From Fluctibacter halophilus (GTDB lineage Bacteria > Pseudomonadota > Gammaproteobacteria > Enterobacterales > Alteromonadaceae): a stretch of 64,000 nt of DNA. The DNA lies in contig NZ_JAJEWP010000001.1 of the NCBI RefSeq assembly GCF_020687825.1, positions 420,078-484,077 of the forward strand, in the 5' to 3' direction. Below the pieces are notes generated by a model that did no database searches, was not told the origin of the DNA, and worked only from the letters and a program-made list of their open reading frames with translations. A program made the translations under genes and the position numbers. Shown here piece by piece: positions 54,458-63,413 of the stretch (its first letter is position 1; each line of letters starts with the position of its first letter).

Positions 54458-55648
54458 ATGAAAACGAATATTGTATCCCTTTGCTGTGCTGTATTAATCG
54501 CAGGCTCATCAGTCCCGGTGTCTGCAGATACACTGGAGAACATCAAACAGATGGTGGCAGACGGCCAAACCAACGTCAGTATGCGCTATCGCTATGAACG
54601 CGTAGATCAGGAAGGGATGGATAATCATGCCAATGCCTCTACCCTGAAGACACGTTTGAGCTATGAAAGTGGCAGGTTCAATGGTTTTTTTGCGAATGTG
54701 GAAGTCGACAACGTGACGGCCATTGGCAATGAAAATTACGATTCGACAATCAACGGAAACACACAATACCCGGTAGTAGCCGATCCCACAGACACAGATC
54801 TGAATCAGGCATTCATCGGGTATCAACAGGACAACCTAACATTTTCCATCGGGCGGCAACGAATTGTGCATGACAATCAACGATTTGTTGGCGGGGTAGC
54901 CTGGCGCCAGAACGAGCAAACCTTTGATGGTTATCGGGTTGTGTATGACAATCAGCAGGATTGGCGCGTTGATTACAGCTTCATACACAATGTCAATCGG
55001 ATATTCGGACCTTCCGGTGCGAAAGCTGACTTAGCGGGCGGGCTGCATCTTTTCAGCGCTGCAATGCACCTGAACGATGAGCATGCGATTAAATTTCATG
55101 TTTACGAATTGGACTTTGATCAGGCGCTAGCGCAGTCCAGTCGAACCTTCGGAATCACCTATGAAGGTAGGGCTGATAGCATTAACTGGCATCTGGCCTT
55201 TGCGAGGCAAACAGATACCGGTGACAATCCGAACGACTATTCAGCCAATTACTGGAATGCAGAGATAGTCGGCAAGCTAGCGCATATGACACTGGGAGTC
55301 GGTGTGGAGAACTTGGGCAGTGATAACGGGGTAGGCTTTAACACGCCGCTGGCAACACTGCATAAGTTTCAGGGGTTTGCCGATAAGTTCCTGGGTACAC
55401 CGGCTACTGGTGTGAATGACCGCTATATCAAAGCCTCAACGTCCTTGGGTAAGCTGGGTATCAGTGCAGTCTGGCACGACCTCAGTGCCGATGTCAGCGG
55501 AATAGACTATGGTACTGAGCTCAACTTGGTTGGCAAATATCCATTGGCACAAGGTGCTGGTTTACTGGTGAAGTATGCGGATTACAATGCTGACGACCAT
55601 GCCACGGACACCAGAAAACTGTGGTTGATGTTGAACGTGCAATACTAG
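54458..55648 (+). CDS. Outer-membrane porin of alginate-export type
   Basis: A 396-residue protein with a signal peptide (cleavage after VSA) and a long alternating beta pattern ending in LWLMLNVQY, a typical barrel terminus. The layout resembles the alginate-export/porin-like family found beside nitrate genes. It may let nitrate or other anions into the periplasm; that is inferred from the neighbours and the putative NarL site. Real alginate export genes are absent. The start follows AAGGAA. Confidence 0.75.
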   Translation: MKTNIVSLCCAVLIAGSSVPVSADTLENIKQMVADGQTNVSMRYRYERVDQEGMDNHANASTLKTRLSYESGRFNGFFANVEVDNVTAIGNENYDSTINGNTQYPVVADPTDTDLNQAFIGYQQDNLTFSIGRQRIVHDNQRFVGGVAWRQNEQTFDGYRVVYDNQQDWRVDYSFIHNVNRIFGPSGAKADLAGGLHLFSAAMHLNDEHAIKFHVYELDFDQALAQSSRTFGITYEGRADSINWHLAFARQTDTGDNPNDYSANYWNAEIVGKLAHMTLGVGVENLGSDNGVGFNTPLATLHKFQGFADKFLGTPATGVNDRYIKASTSLGKLGISAVWHDLSADVSGIDYGTELNLVGKYPLAQGAGLLVKYADYNADDHATDTRKLWLMLNVQY

Positions 55649-55669
55649 TCGTTGGCATTCTCTCATAAG

Positions 55670-55693
55670 CTGAACAGGCGCTCGCCTGTTCAG
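55670..55693 (+). terminator. Hairpin after the porin gene, probable weak terminator
   Basis: CTGAACAGGCG (55670-55680) pairs with CGCCTGTTCAG (55683-55693) around a 2-base loop. There is no long T-run, and the NarL-like site begins two bases later. Confidence 0.45.
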
Positions 55694-55695
55694 TC

Positions 55696-55711
55696 TACTC
55701 CTTTGTAGGTA
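55696..55711. promoter_or_regulatory. NarL-type 7-2-7 site upstream of moaA
   Basis: TACTCCTTTGTAGGTA matches 13 of 14 specified positions. It lies 192 bases before the moaA start at 55903. Confidence 0.6.
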
Positions 55712-55902
55712 ACACTTCAGTTCAATAACATTCCCACGTAAATTCAGCCACACTTGAGCCATTACAAACTCCGAGCATGCGCCTCTGTAGCCGAACCGGT
55801 ATGGGACGCATGCCGTGGTCAATAGGCCACCAGGGTTGGAGTACGAGAAATCGTCCAGCCTCCCGACGAGTGAATGCTCGATATTTGGAAAGGTGTTTAG
55901 CA

Positions 55903-56874
55903 ATGCTTGAAGATACATTTGGTCGCAGGTTTCATTATTTGCGGCTGTCGATTACCGAATGGTGCAATTTCAGGTGCAACTATTGCTTACCGGAAGGAAA
56001 TGCCTGCGACACGCCGAAAGATAACCTTTCGCTGCGTGAAGTAGAAACCTTGGTGGCAGCCTTTGCCCGCCTGGGAACCAGCAAAATCCGCATCACCGGC
56101 GGAGAACCGACATTACGCAAAGATCTGAGTGACATCATTGCCATCTGCAAAGGTACCCCTGGCATACAAACTGTCGCCATGACGACCAATGGTTTCAATT
56201 TGAAGGATCATATAGGGGAGTTTCGGCGCGCAGGGTTGGACGCAGTGAATGTGAGTGCCGACAGTCTGGATCCAAGAATGTTCTCTGCAATTACGGGACA
56301 GGATAAACTACAAACCATTTTGGAGGGGGTCGAACTGGCACTTCGTTCAGGTGTTTCTTCGGTCAAGCTTAATACCGTATTGTTGCGTCAATACAATCAC
56401 CGGGAACTAGCGTCATTTTTCGACTTTTTACGCGACAGGCGAGTAAGCTGGCGTTTTATCGAATTGATGCAAACCGGGGACAACCAGACATTCTTTGAAC
56501 AAAATCATGTGGCAGGTGAGCCTATCAAGCAGCACCTATTGGAGAGCGGCTGGGAACAGGTTATCCGCGACAAACGAGCCGGGCCTGCGCAGGAATTCCG
56601 ACACAATGATTACGCCGGAACGGTAGGTTTGATTATGCCTTACAGCAAAGATTTTTGTAAAACCTGTAACCGATTGCGGGTCTCATCACGGGGCAAGCTA
56701 CATTTGTGCCTGTTCGCCGAAGAGGGCCTTGATATCCGAGCGAGTTTAACTGCAGGTGATGTAGACGCTACCTGCCAGGTTGTAGAGCGACTGGTGGCGG
56801 GCAAAATTGCTGGACACGGATTAGCACAAGGATTTACGGGGGCGACACGTCAACTCGCGATGTTGGGAGGATGA
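55903..56874 (+). CDS. moaA: GTP 3',8-cyclase MoaA
   Basis: A 323-residue radical SAM enzyme. The N-terminal cluster motif is CNFRCNYCLPEG, the C-terminal second 4Fe-4S site is FCKTCNRLRVSSRGKLHLCL, and the chain ends with the diagnostic Gly-Gly. It converts GTP to the cyclic pyranopterin precursor. The start is set at ATG 55903 with GGAAAGG upstream; the longer reading from 55777 adds 42 residues with no family support. It heads the moa operon. Confidence 0.9.
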   Translation: MLEDTFGRRFHYLRLSITEWCNFRCNYCLPEGNACDTPKDNLSLREVETLVAAFARLGTSKIRITGGEPTLRKDLSDIIAICKGTPGIQTVAMTTNGFNLKDHIGEFRRAGLDAVNVSADSLDPRMFSAITGQDKLQTILEGVELALRSGVSSVKLNTVLLRQYNHRELASFFDFLRDRRVSWRFIELMQTGDNQTFFEQNHVAGEPIKQHLLESGWEQVIRDKRAGPAQEFRHNDYAGTVGLIMPYSKDFCKTCNRLRVSSRGKLHLCLFAEEGLDIRASLTAGDVDATCQVVERLVAGKIAGHGLAQGFTGATRQLAMLGG

Positions 56875-56875
56875 T

Positions 56876-57430
56876 ATGAAAACCATTGGTGTGGTGTTGG
56901 CGGGAGGGCAATCTACCCGTATGGGTCAGGATAAGTCTTTACTGCACATTAATGGCAATACAATGTTGCAACGAAGCCAGTGGCTACTGCAACGTTGTGG
57001 CGTGGAAAGCGTAGTGATCAGCCGTAATAGTCCCGGTCGGGCATTCATTCGTGATCATTATGCCGAGAAGGGACCGCTGGGCGGTATTCATGCCGTAGCG
57101 CACGCGTATCCCAAGCATAATTTACTGTGTATTCCGGTGGATATGCCGCTGCTGACCGTGACGAATTTAAAAGCGTTGTACACAGAAGGTTGCCGACAGT
57201 ACCGAAGCGCCTATTTCCATCAGCACAGCCTGCCATTGTTCTTAATGAATACTGTTCGTACCCGTTTGTATTTGGAGCAGACACTATTTAGAAATGCTGA
57301 CCTGTCTATCCGCGCGATGCTTAAAGCATTACCGTCGATAGGAATAGCGGTACGCGATCGCCAGGAATTACTCAACAGCAATGATCAACATCAGTGGCAG
57401 CATGCCTTGTCACTTGTAGCATCACAATAA
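56876..57430 (+). CDS. mobA: Molybdenum cofactor guanylyltransferase MobA
   Basis: A 184-residue nucleotidyltransferase with the start motif VLAGGQSTRMGQDKSLL, typical of MobA, followed by LGGIHAV and PVDMPLLT. It attaches GMP to molybdopterin, giving the bis-MGD cofactor that nitrate reductases use. The start lies one base after the moaA stop, so the genes are probably coupled. It is shorter than E. coli MobA, but no domain is missing by eye. Confidence 0.87.
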   Translation: MKTIGVVLAGGQSTRMGQDKSLLHINGNTMLQRSQWLLQRCGVESVVISRNSPGRAFIRDHYAEKGPLGGIHAVAHAYPKHNLLCIPVDMPLLTVTNLKALYTEGCRQYRSAYFHQHSLPLFLMNTVRTRLYLEQTLFRNADLSIRAMLKALPSIGIAVRDRQELLNSNDQHQWQHALSLVASQ

Positions 57431-57440
57431 GAGACGTTTT

Positions 57441-57986
57441 ATGAGCCATCTTAATAGAGTTTTTGAACCGCTGAACATTGCGGTGCTGACTGTGTCAGAC
57501 ACGCGTGATGCATCTAATGATACATCCGGAGATTATCTGGCAATCAGTGCTGCTGAAGCGGGGCACAAAGTAAATCACCGTCACATTGTTATTGATGACG
57601 TCTACTTAATTCGCGCACAGGTGAGTGCTTATATCGCCGATCCTGACGTGCAGGCGATATTGATAACTGGCGGCACTGGCTTTACCCGCCGTGATTCTAC
57701 GCCGGAAGCATTGTTACCTTTATTTGATAAGGAGGTAGAAGGATTCGGTGAGTTGTTCCGTCATATGTCGTATCAGGAAATCGGTACTTCTACGGTACAG
57801 TCGAGGGCGATTGCCGGCTTGGCCAATGGGACGGTTGTGTTTTGTTTACCGGGTTCAACGGGGGCGTGTAAAACGGCCTGGCAGGGGATTATCCGACAAC
57901 AGCTGGATGGTTCTCACGGTCCATGCAACTTTGTGCCACACCTCAAAGCCTCTGTCACGCCTCAATGTGAGACGCGTAGCTTATGA
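57441..57986 (+). CDS. moaB: Molybdopterin adenylyltransferase MoaB/MogA
   Basis: A 181-residue protein with the family motifs [38 protein letters not shown] and [15 protein letters not shown]. The size and motif order fit MoaB/MogA, which adenylate molybdopterin before molybdenum insertion. Its stop overlaps the moaC start (ATGA). MoaB in E. coli is inactive, but in organisms without mog it substitutes; no other mog gene is in the window. Confidence 0.86.
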   Translation: MSHLNRVFEPLNIAVLTVSDTRDASNDTSGDYLAISAAEAGHKVNHRHIVIDDVYLIRAQVSAYIADPDVQAILITGGTGFTRRDSTPEALLPLFDKEVEGFGELFRHMSYQEIGTSTVQSRAIAGLANGTVVFCLPGSTGACKTAWQGIIRQQLDGSHGPCNFVPHLKASVTPQCETRSL

Positions 57987-58471
57987 GTTGCTCCCTAACA
58001 CACGTGGATGCCAAAGGGCAGGCCAATATGGTCGATGTCACTAAAAAGAAGCCCTCCCACCGAATGGCTGTTGCCACTTGCTTTGTGCAGATGCAGCCAC
58101 AAACGCTGGCGTTAATTGATGCTAATCAGCTGGCTAAAGGCGATGTATTTGCCGTGGCCCGTATTGCTGGCATTCAGGCTGCAAAGCGGTGTGCTGATCT
58201 TATCCCGTTGTGTCATCCGTTAATGCTGTCACATATTGATATTGCGTTTAAGGCTGATCATCAGACTAGCCGTGTCTATATAACAGCCCGGTGTCAGTTA
58301 ACCGGTGCAACCGGTGTCGAAATGGAAGCTTTGACGGCTGCGAGTATTGCCGCAGTGACATTGTTTGATATGTGCAAAGCCGTTGATCCTGGGATGCAGA
58401 TTGAAGGTTTGATGGTTGTCGAAAAGCAAGGTGGAAAATCGGGGGACTGGCAACACAGGAGCCACACATGA
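57983..58471 (+). CDS. moaC: Cyclic pyranopterin monophosphate synthase MoaC
   Basis: A 162-residue enzyme with the conserved [20 protein letters not shown] segment and [21 protein letters not shown]. It works with MoaA to form cPMP. It overlaps moaB and moaD by ATGA, supporting tight coupling. Confidence 0.9.
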   Translation: MSCSLTHVDAKGQANMVDVTKKKPSHRMAVATCFVQMQPQTLALIDANQLAKGDVFAVARIAGIQAAKRCADLIPLCHPLMLSHIDIAFKADHQTSRVYITARCQLTGATGVEMEALTAASIAAVTLFDMCKAVDPGMQIEGLMVVEKQGGKSGDWQHRSHT

Positions 58472-58713
58472 TTAAAATTTTATTCTTTGGGCAGTTGAAA
58501 GAGCGACTCGAGTGCGCCGATCTGAATCTAGAATATGCAGGAGAGCACACTGTTGTTGATGTCGTACAACAGCTTCTGGAACGAGGAGAGGTTTGGCGTC
58601 CGTTGGCTGAAAACGACGTGCTGGTAGCGGTTAATCATACCATTTGCGCTTTCGACGCCACTGTCAGGGATGGTGATGAAATAGCATTTTTTCCGCCGGT
58701 AACGGGTGGTTGA
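58468..58713 (+). CDS. moaD: Molybdopterin synthase small subunit MoaD
   Basis: An 81-residue ubiquitin-like protein ending FFPPVTGG; the exposed Gly-Gly is the site adenylated by MoeB and thiocarboxylated for sulphur transfer. It overlaps moaC by ATGA with AGGAG upstream. Confidence 0.9.
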   Translation: MIKILFFGQLKERLECADLNLEYAGEHTVVDVVQQLLERGEVWRPLAENDVLVAVNHTICAFDATVRDGDEIAFFPPVTGG

Positions 58714-58714
58714 T

Positions 58715-59158
58715 ATGATTGTCATTCAGCCGGAAGATTTCGACCATGGTGAACAGTACAAGCGGTTACGCGCGAGGTGTGACAGTGATGGTGCAATTGT
58801 TACTTTTACGGGACTGGTCAGGGATTTTTGTCATCACGGAAGGGTGTCGACAATTACACTGGAACACTATCCGGGTATGGCGGAAAAGTCCCTAATGCAG
58901 ATCTGTGCACAGGCGCGAAAAAGGTGGGAATTAGGTGAGGTGACGGTAATACATCGGGTGGGGGAGTTGTCAGCCCACGAGCAGATCGTATTTGTGGGTG
59001 TTACCAGCAAGCACCGACAGGCAGCGTTTGAAGCCGCTGAGTTTATTATGGACTATCTGAAAACCCTGGCACCTTTCTGGAAAAAAGAAACAACCAATCA
59101 TGGACCCCATTGGGTCGACGCAAAAGCATCCGATCAAGTCGCTTTCGAAAAGTGGTAA
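58715..59158 (+). CDS. moaE: Molybdopterin synthase large subunit MoaE
   Basis: A 147-residue protein with GAIVTFTGLVRDF, VTVIHRVGELSAHEQIVFVGV and PFWKKETTNHG, the catalytic-lysine region of MoaE. The ATG at 58715 is chosen rather than the GTG at 58706, which would overlap moaD. It forms the synthase with MoaD and completes the moa set. Confidence 0.9.
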   Translation: MIVIQPEDFDHGEQYKRLRARCDSDGAIVTFTGLVRDFCHHGRVSTITLEHYPGMAEKSLMQICAQARKRWELGEVTVIHRVGELSAHEQIVFVGVTSKHRQAAFEAAEFIMDYLKTLAPFWKKETTNHGPHWVDAKASDQVAFEKW

Positions 59159-59351
59159 TTCTGTCAACGCCTCACACGTGCCTGCATGAGCTGCCGAACT
59201 GGTGTATTTTTGCTGTCTTTTCCCGCAAAACCTCGATTGTACATAGGTTTCAGTGAGCTTCCATTCAAACTCCACACCTTCCATTATTTGGGAAACGACA
59301 AAAGCGAGTGACCCTTGCTAGTTGGTTAAACAGTTAACAGGGACAAGTCTG

Positions 59352-59528
59352 GTGGCAAGCGATTCACTTACACTTGGTTTTGAGGAGGATATACGAGGAT
59401 ATGATGCTTACCTGGCCAAAGTGGCGGGAATTCGTGAGCATGAAATGCCTGCCTGTCGCGCAGTCGGTCCACCCATGAGGACACCTTCGCCGGTGTTCAA
59501 CCCGAGGGGATATGTCAGTGAGCGATAA
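59352..59528 (+). CDS. Possible small hypothetical protein (58 residues)
   Basis: A GTG-started frame with AGGGA about nine bases upstream encodes a short acidic-to-basic protein (starts ASDSLTLGFEEDIRGYD; ends NPRGYVSER). It overlaps the end of moeA on the other strand by 14 bases. No family is recognised and it may not be translated; an alternative 25-residue frame starts nearby. Otherwise the 356-base moaE-moeA gap holds nothing I can name. Confidence 0.3.
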   Translation: MASDSLTLGFEEDIRGYDAYLAKVAGIREHEMPACRAVGPPMRTPSPVFNPRGYVSER

Positions 59529-60753
59529 TGCTGTCGAACAACTCAACAGTTACGCGTTCACCGCATTGCACATCTCCCCGTTCTTTTTCCAACACGGCGT
59601 AGCAATTACTGTTAGAAAAACTCGAAAGGATCCCTGAGCCCTGGCTTCCGGTAGGTTCTACCATCAGTTGACCTTTCTCGTCTCGCCAGCACACTCCTCG
59701 CTGAAAATCAGTCCTGCCTGGACGTTTTTTAAATGTTGAATTTGCCAAAGCCTGAAACAGCGTTTTGCTTGACGGAGTCTGGCCCATCATCAATCGCAAT
59801 GTCGGTACAGCGATTTGGTGAAAGGTTACCATTGCCGAAACCGGGTTCCCTGGTAAGCCAAAAAAGACGCTGTCAGACAACCTGCCAAAGGCAAGGGGTT
59901 TGCCGGGTTTGATGGCCAGCTTCCAGAATTCAATTTGCCCCATTTCATCGAGTATTTCTTTAGTAAAATCAGCTTCGCCCACCGACACTCCACCGGAACT
60001 GACCACCACATCTGCCTGATGATTGGCTTCTTGAAACGCACGCCTTATGTCCTGTTTATTGTCGGTTATAATACCCAAATCAATAATGTCTACACCCAGT
60101 TTTCTCAGCATGGCGACGAGGGCAGGACGGTTGCTATCGAATATCTGACCATCTTGTAACGCAGTCCCCGGTTGTACCAATTCATCACCGGTGGAAAAAA
60201 CGGCGACGCGCAGTTTCCTGAATACCGGTACCCGCTCAATGCCAAGCGAGGCCAGCAACCCAATGTCCGTTGCAGTGACTAATCGTCCCGTTGTGAATAC
60301 ACGCGCACCTTTTGGAATGTCTTCGCCTGCTGAACGAATGGCATTACCTGCTTTGGGGGATTGACGTATTACCATCGAGGTGCCATCAGCGTTTACGTTT
60401 TCTTGTATAACGATTGTGTCAGCACCGTCAGGAATATTGGCGCCAGTCATAATACGAACACATTCACCCGGTCCTAAAGCCTTCAGACAGGGTTGGCCAG
60501 CAAAGGATTTCCCCACCAGATTAAAGTGTGATGTCGTCGCCAAATCCTGATAGCGGATCGCATATCCGTCCATCGCAGAGTTGTCTGAAGGTGGGACATT
60601 GACCGGTGATACTATGTCCTTAGCCAAGACTCTTCCCAACGCTTCTTCCAAGGGACAGTCCTGTATCTCCTCAACCTGCCGAACGGTTTGCCAGATGGTT
60701 TGTTTTGCCTGTTCAAGCGGCATCAGGCCATCAATATTGCAGTCGCAGCTCAC
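59515..60753 (-). CDS. moeA: Molybdopterin molybdenumtransferase MoeA
   Basis: A 412-residue enzyme with the MoeA landmarks SDNSAMDGYAIR, GECVRIMTGANIPDGADTIV, VAVFSTGDELVQPG, SSGGVSVGEADF and FFGLPGNPVSAMVTF, covering all four domains. It inserts molybdate into adenylylated molybdopterin. The start is GTG 60753, three bases after the narL stop, so both are likely one operon with NarL first. Confidence 0.9.
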   Translation of the reverse strand: MSCDCNIDGLMPLEQAKQTIWQTVRQVEEIQDCPLEEALGRVLAKDIVSPVNVPPSDNSAMDGYAIRYQDLATTSHFNLVGKSFAGQPCLKALGPGECVRIMTGANIPDGADTIVIQENVNADGTSMVIRQSPKAGNAIRSAGEDIPKGARVFTTGRLVTATDIGLLASLGIERVPVFRKLRVAVFSTGDELVQPGTALQDGQIFDSNRPALVAMLRKLGVDIIDLGIITDNKQDIRRAFQEANHQADVVVSSGGVSVGEADFTKEILDEMGQIEFWKLAIKPGKPLAFGRLSDSVFFGLPGNPVSAMVTFHQIAVPTLRLMMGQTPSSKTLFQALANSTFKKRPGRTDFQRGVCWRDEKGQLMVEPTGSQGSGILSSFSNSNCYAVLEKERGDVQCGERVTVELFDSIIAH

Positions 60754-60756
60754 AGT

Positions 60757-61413
60757 TTAGCCCCCGTTCTGATGGTTTATCATCCAAACAGCTGCTTCGA
60801 CCCGTGAACGGAGGTTCAGTTTCTTCAAAAAGTGTTTCACGTGTACTTTAACGGTGCCGTCTGAAATGTCTAATTCACGGGCAATCAGTTTGTTGCTCAT
60901 GCCTTTAGCAATGAGTTTTAATATCTCATATTCTCTGCTGGTCAGGCTTGCCAACGCCCGGCTGCCCGGTTTTTCCGGTTTACGTAAAGCCGAAGCCAGG
61001 ATCTCGGTCAATTTGGCACTCATCACCATCTTGCCCAGTGTGGCTTCCTTGAGTTTTTCAATAATGTCATCGGGATCCATGTCTTTGAGCAGATACCCAT
61101 CTGCACCGGAGCGAATCGCTTCGACAACGTCTTCATCATTGTCAGACACGGTGAGCATAATAATGCGTGCATCCACGCCTTTGCTGCGCATAGTTTTCAG
61201 GGTTTCCAGACCATCCATGCCTTGCATGTTCAGATCCAGCGTGATCACGTCAGGCTCAAGGGCAATCGCCATTTCAATGGCTTCCTGGCCAGATGACGCT
61301 TCGCCGACAACCGCGAGCTCATCTTCCAGTTCAATCAGTTGGTTCAGGCCCTTACGCAGCAATGCATGATCATCGACCATCAAGATTTTTGCTGGGCTGT
61401 CTTCAAACATGGG
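60757..61413 (-). CDS. narL: Nitrate/nitrite response regulator NarL
   Basis: A 218-residue regulator, with start ATG 61413 after an AGGGAG site. The receiver domain has the phosphorylated aspartate in VITLDLNMQGMDG and the switch lysine in LLKDMDP. The C-terminal LuxR-type helix-turn-helix reads LTSREYEILKLIAKGMSNKL and DISDGTVKVHVKHFLKKL. It binds TACYYMT heptamers arranged 7-2-7, of which five candidates are in this window. The sensor NarX is not adjacent. Confidence 0.85.
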   Translation of the reverse strand, partial: PMFEDSPAKILMVDDHALLRKGLNQLIELEDELAVVGEASSGQEAIEMAIALEPDVITLDLNMQGMDGLETLKTMRSKGVDARIIMLTVSDNDEDVVEAIRSGADGYLLKDMDPDDIIEKLKEATLGKMVMSAKLTEILASALRKPEKPGSRALASLTSREYEILKLIAKGMSNKLIARELDISDGTVKVHVKHFLKKLNLRSRVEAAVWMINHQNGG

Positions 61414-61511
61414 AACTCCCTGTGTCACGAAAGATTGTTTAACATAGTCATTGTTTAAAAGAATATCCTTTCAAGAATGCGATTCCTATTGTTTTGTTTG
61501 GGTAAGGGGTG

Positions 61512-61527
61512 TACTCCTTATGGGGTA
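61512..61527. promoter_or_regulatory. NarL-type 7-2-7 site between narL and narK
   Basis: TACTCCTTATGGGGTA matches 13 of 14 specified positions, in the divergent narL/narK gap. It could serve narK activation and narL autoregulation. Confidence 0.65.
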
Positions 61528-61725
61528 GTGTTCGAGTGAGGTGAAATTTTTAAATCATAATATATAACAATGGGTTACGCTTTCTTTTGGGTGCTTTTTT
61601 GCATTGTTGACGACGCCGCTGACCTCTCTAAAGTAAGAGGCTTCTACCCACTGAAGCTGATAGTTTTATGACCTTCTCTGGCCCATAGTGTGGCTAACTT
61701 CATGCACCTATGCGGAGAATGTGTC

Positions 61726-63339
61726 ATGTCCGATTTACATAAATGGGAACCGGAAAACCCAGAGTTCTGGGAAAGTGAAGGTAAGAAGATTGCCAACCGA
61801 AACCTCTGGTTGTCGATCCCAAGTTTGCTGTGTGGTTTTGCCGTGTGGCTGTATTGGGGGGTTATAACCGTACAAATGCTGAACCTGGGATTTCCGTTTG
61901 CCAAAGCCGAATTGTTTACTCTGATGGCTATTGCGGGGTTGACCGGGGCAACCCTGCGTATTCCGAGTAGCTTTTTCATTCGACTGTGTGGCGGAAGGAA
62001 TACGATTTTCTTTACCACTGCATTGTTAATGATACCGGCCGTAGGCACGGGCATCGCATTACAAAATCCCGAGACGCCTTTATGGCAATTCCAACTACTG
62101 GCGTTGCTATCTGGCTTTGGTGGGGGGAATTTCGCGTCTTCCATGTCAAACATCAGTTTCTTTTTTCCTAAAAATCAGCAGGGGTTGGCGTTGGGCTTGA
62201 ATGCAGGGCTGGGTAACTTCGGGGTAACCACCATGCAGATCGTTGTCCCACTGTTCATGACATTTGCAGCATTCGGCGCATTCAGTGGTGACCCGATGAC
62301 ATTGATCAATACATCAGGCACGCTGATTGGGAAAATACCCGCGGGCACTGAAAGCTACATTTCCAACGCAGGGTTTGTCTGGTTGCTGCTACTGGTACCC
62401 CTGTTCTTTCTGACCTGGTTCGGAATGAACAACATCCGTACAGAAGATGCTTCACCGAACATCGGTAATCCAATGACCGCGTTTGCGCTCATCAGTATTA
62501 TGCTTGTTATCGGACTTGTTACCGCAGCGTCAGGCCTGTGGTTGATGCTTCCTGAATCAGCCAATGGATCCGGCTTTGGGGTCCCCAAAGAGGTTGTGTT
62601 GGTATTGGTCGTAACGGCTACGGTGGTATTGCTAAAAATGCTCCCAGGCCAAATCGGTGAAAGCCTTAGTCGTCAGTATCAGATTTTCAACAACAAACAC
62701 ACCTGGGTGATGAGTGTCATCTACACCATGACCTTCGGCTCATTTATCGGTTTTGCCGCATCATTTCCCTTGGCCATTAAAGTCATTTTTGGATATAGCC
62801 ATGTGATGGTGGATGGTGTGATGACGCACGATACAGTGAACCCGAACGGACCGAGTGCCTTGATGTATGCCTGGATGGGACCCTTTATCGGTGCATTGAT
62901 TCGACCGCTTGGCGGGTGGATTGCTGATAAGCTGGGAGGCGCGCTCGTAACACAAGTCTGCTCGATTGTTATGGTGGGCAGTGCGCTCGGCGTCGCGTAT
63001 TACATGAAAGCAGCCTATCAATCCGCCACACCAGAAGCGTTCTTTGTGCCGTTTTTTGTGTTGTTCCTGGTGCTGTTTGCCGCAACGGGTATCGGTAACG
63101 GATCTACGTTCCGTACCATTGCCATGGTCTTTCCTAAGGAACAAGCTGGGCCAGTCCTAGGCTGGACATCTGCGGTGGCAGCCTACGGCGCTTTTTATAT
63201 TCCGAAAGTATTGGGGGAGCAAATTAAGGCCACAACGCCGGAGATAGCACTGATTGGTTTTGCCGTGTTCTATGCCTTGTGCTTATTGATCAATTACTGG
63301 TTTTACCTGCGCAAGGATGGCGAGCACTACAATCCATAG
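61726..63339 (+). CDS. narK: Nitrate/nitrite antiporter NarK (E. coli type)
   Basis: A 537-residue MFS transporter; the start is placed at ATG 61726 with CGGAGA upstream. The region NISFFFPKNQQGLALGLNAG followed by GNFGVTTMQ closely follows E. coli NarK, and a second-half ANS-type motif (TSAVAAYGAF) is also present. It probably exchanges external nitrate for internal nitrite. A hairpin without T-run follows. It differs clearly from the two other NarK-type transporters in the window. Confidence 0.88.
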   Translation: MSDLHKWEPENPEFWESEGKKIANRNLWLSIPSLLCGFAVWLYWGVITVQMLNLGFPFAKAELFTLMAIAGLTGATLRIPSSFFIRLCGGRNTIFFTTALLMIPAVGTGIALQNPETPLWQFQLLALLSGFGGGNFASSMSNISFFFPKNQQGLALGLNAGLGNFGVTTMQIVVPLFMTFAAFGAFSGDPMTLINTSGTLIGKIPAGTESYISNAGFVWLLLLVPLFFLTWFGMNNIRTEDASPNIGNPMTAFALISIMLVIGLVTAASGLWLMLPESANGSGFGVPKEVVLVLVVTATVVLLKMLPGQIGESLSRQYQIFNNKHTWVMSVIYTMTFGSFIGFAASFPLAIKVIFGYSHVMVDGVMTHDTVNPNGPSALMYAWMGPFIGALIRPLGGWIADKLGGALVTQVCSIVMVGSALGVAYYMKAAYQSATPEAFFVPFFVLFLVLFAATGIGNGSTFRTIAMVFPKEQAGPVLGWTSAVAAYGAFYIPKVLGEQIKATTPEIALIGFAVFYALCLLINYWFYLRKDGEHYNP

Positions 63340-63358
63340 TTCATTGCAATGATCCCAG

Positions 63359-63380
63359 GGGCAGGTGTTTTATCCTGCCC
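63359..63380 (+). terminator. Hairpin after narK, uncertain terminator
   Basis: GGGCAGG (63359-63365) pairs with CCTGCCC (63374-63380) across an 8-base loop rich in T. There is no T-tract downstream. Confidence 0.35.
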
Positions 63381-63413
63381 AATCCCGATAACGTTTATGA
63401 CGGAAAATGACGG

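Noticed and set aside
55754-55767. TTGAGCCATTACAA as an FNR box before moaA
   Set aside because: Only 7 of 10 specified bases match and the right half is poor.
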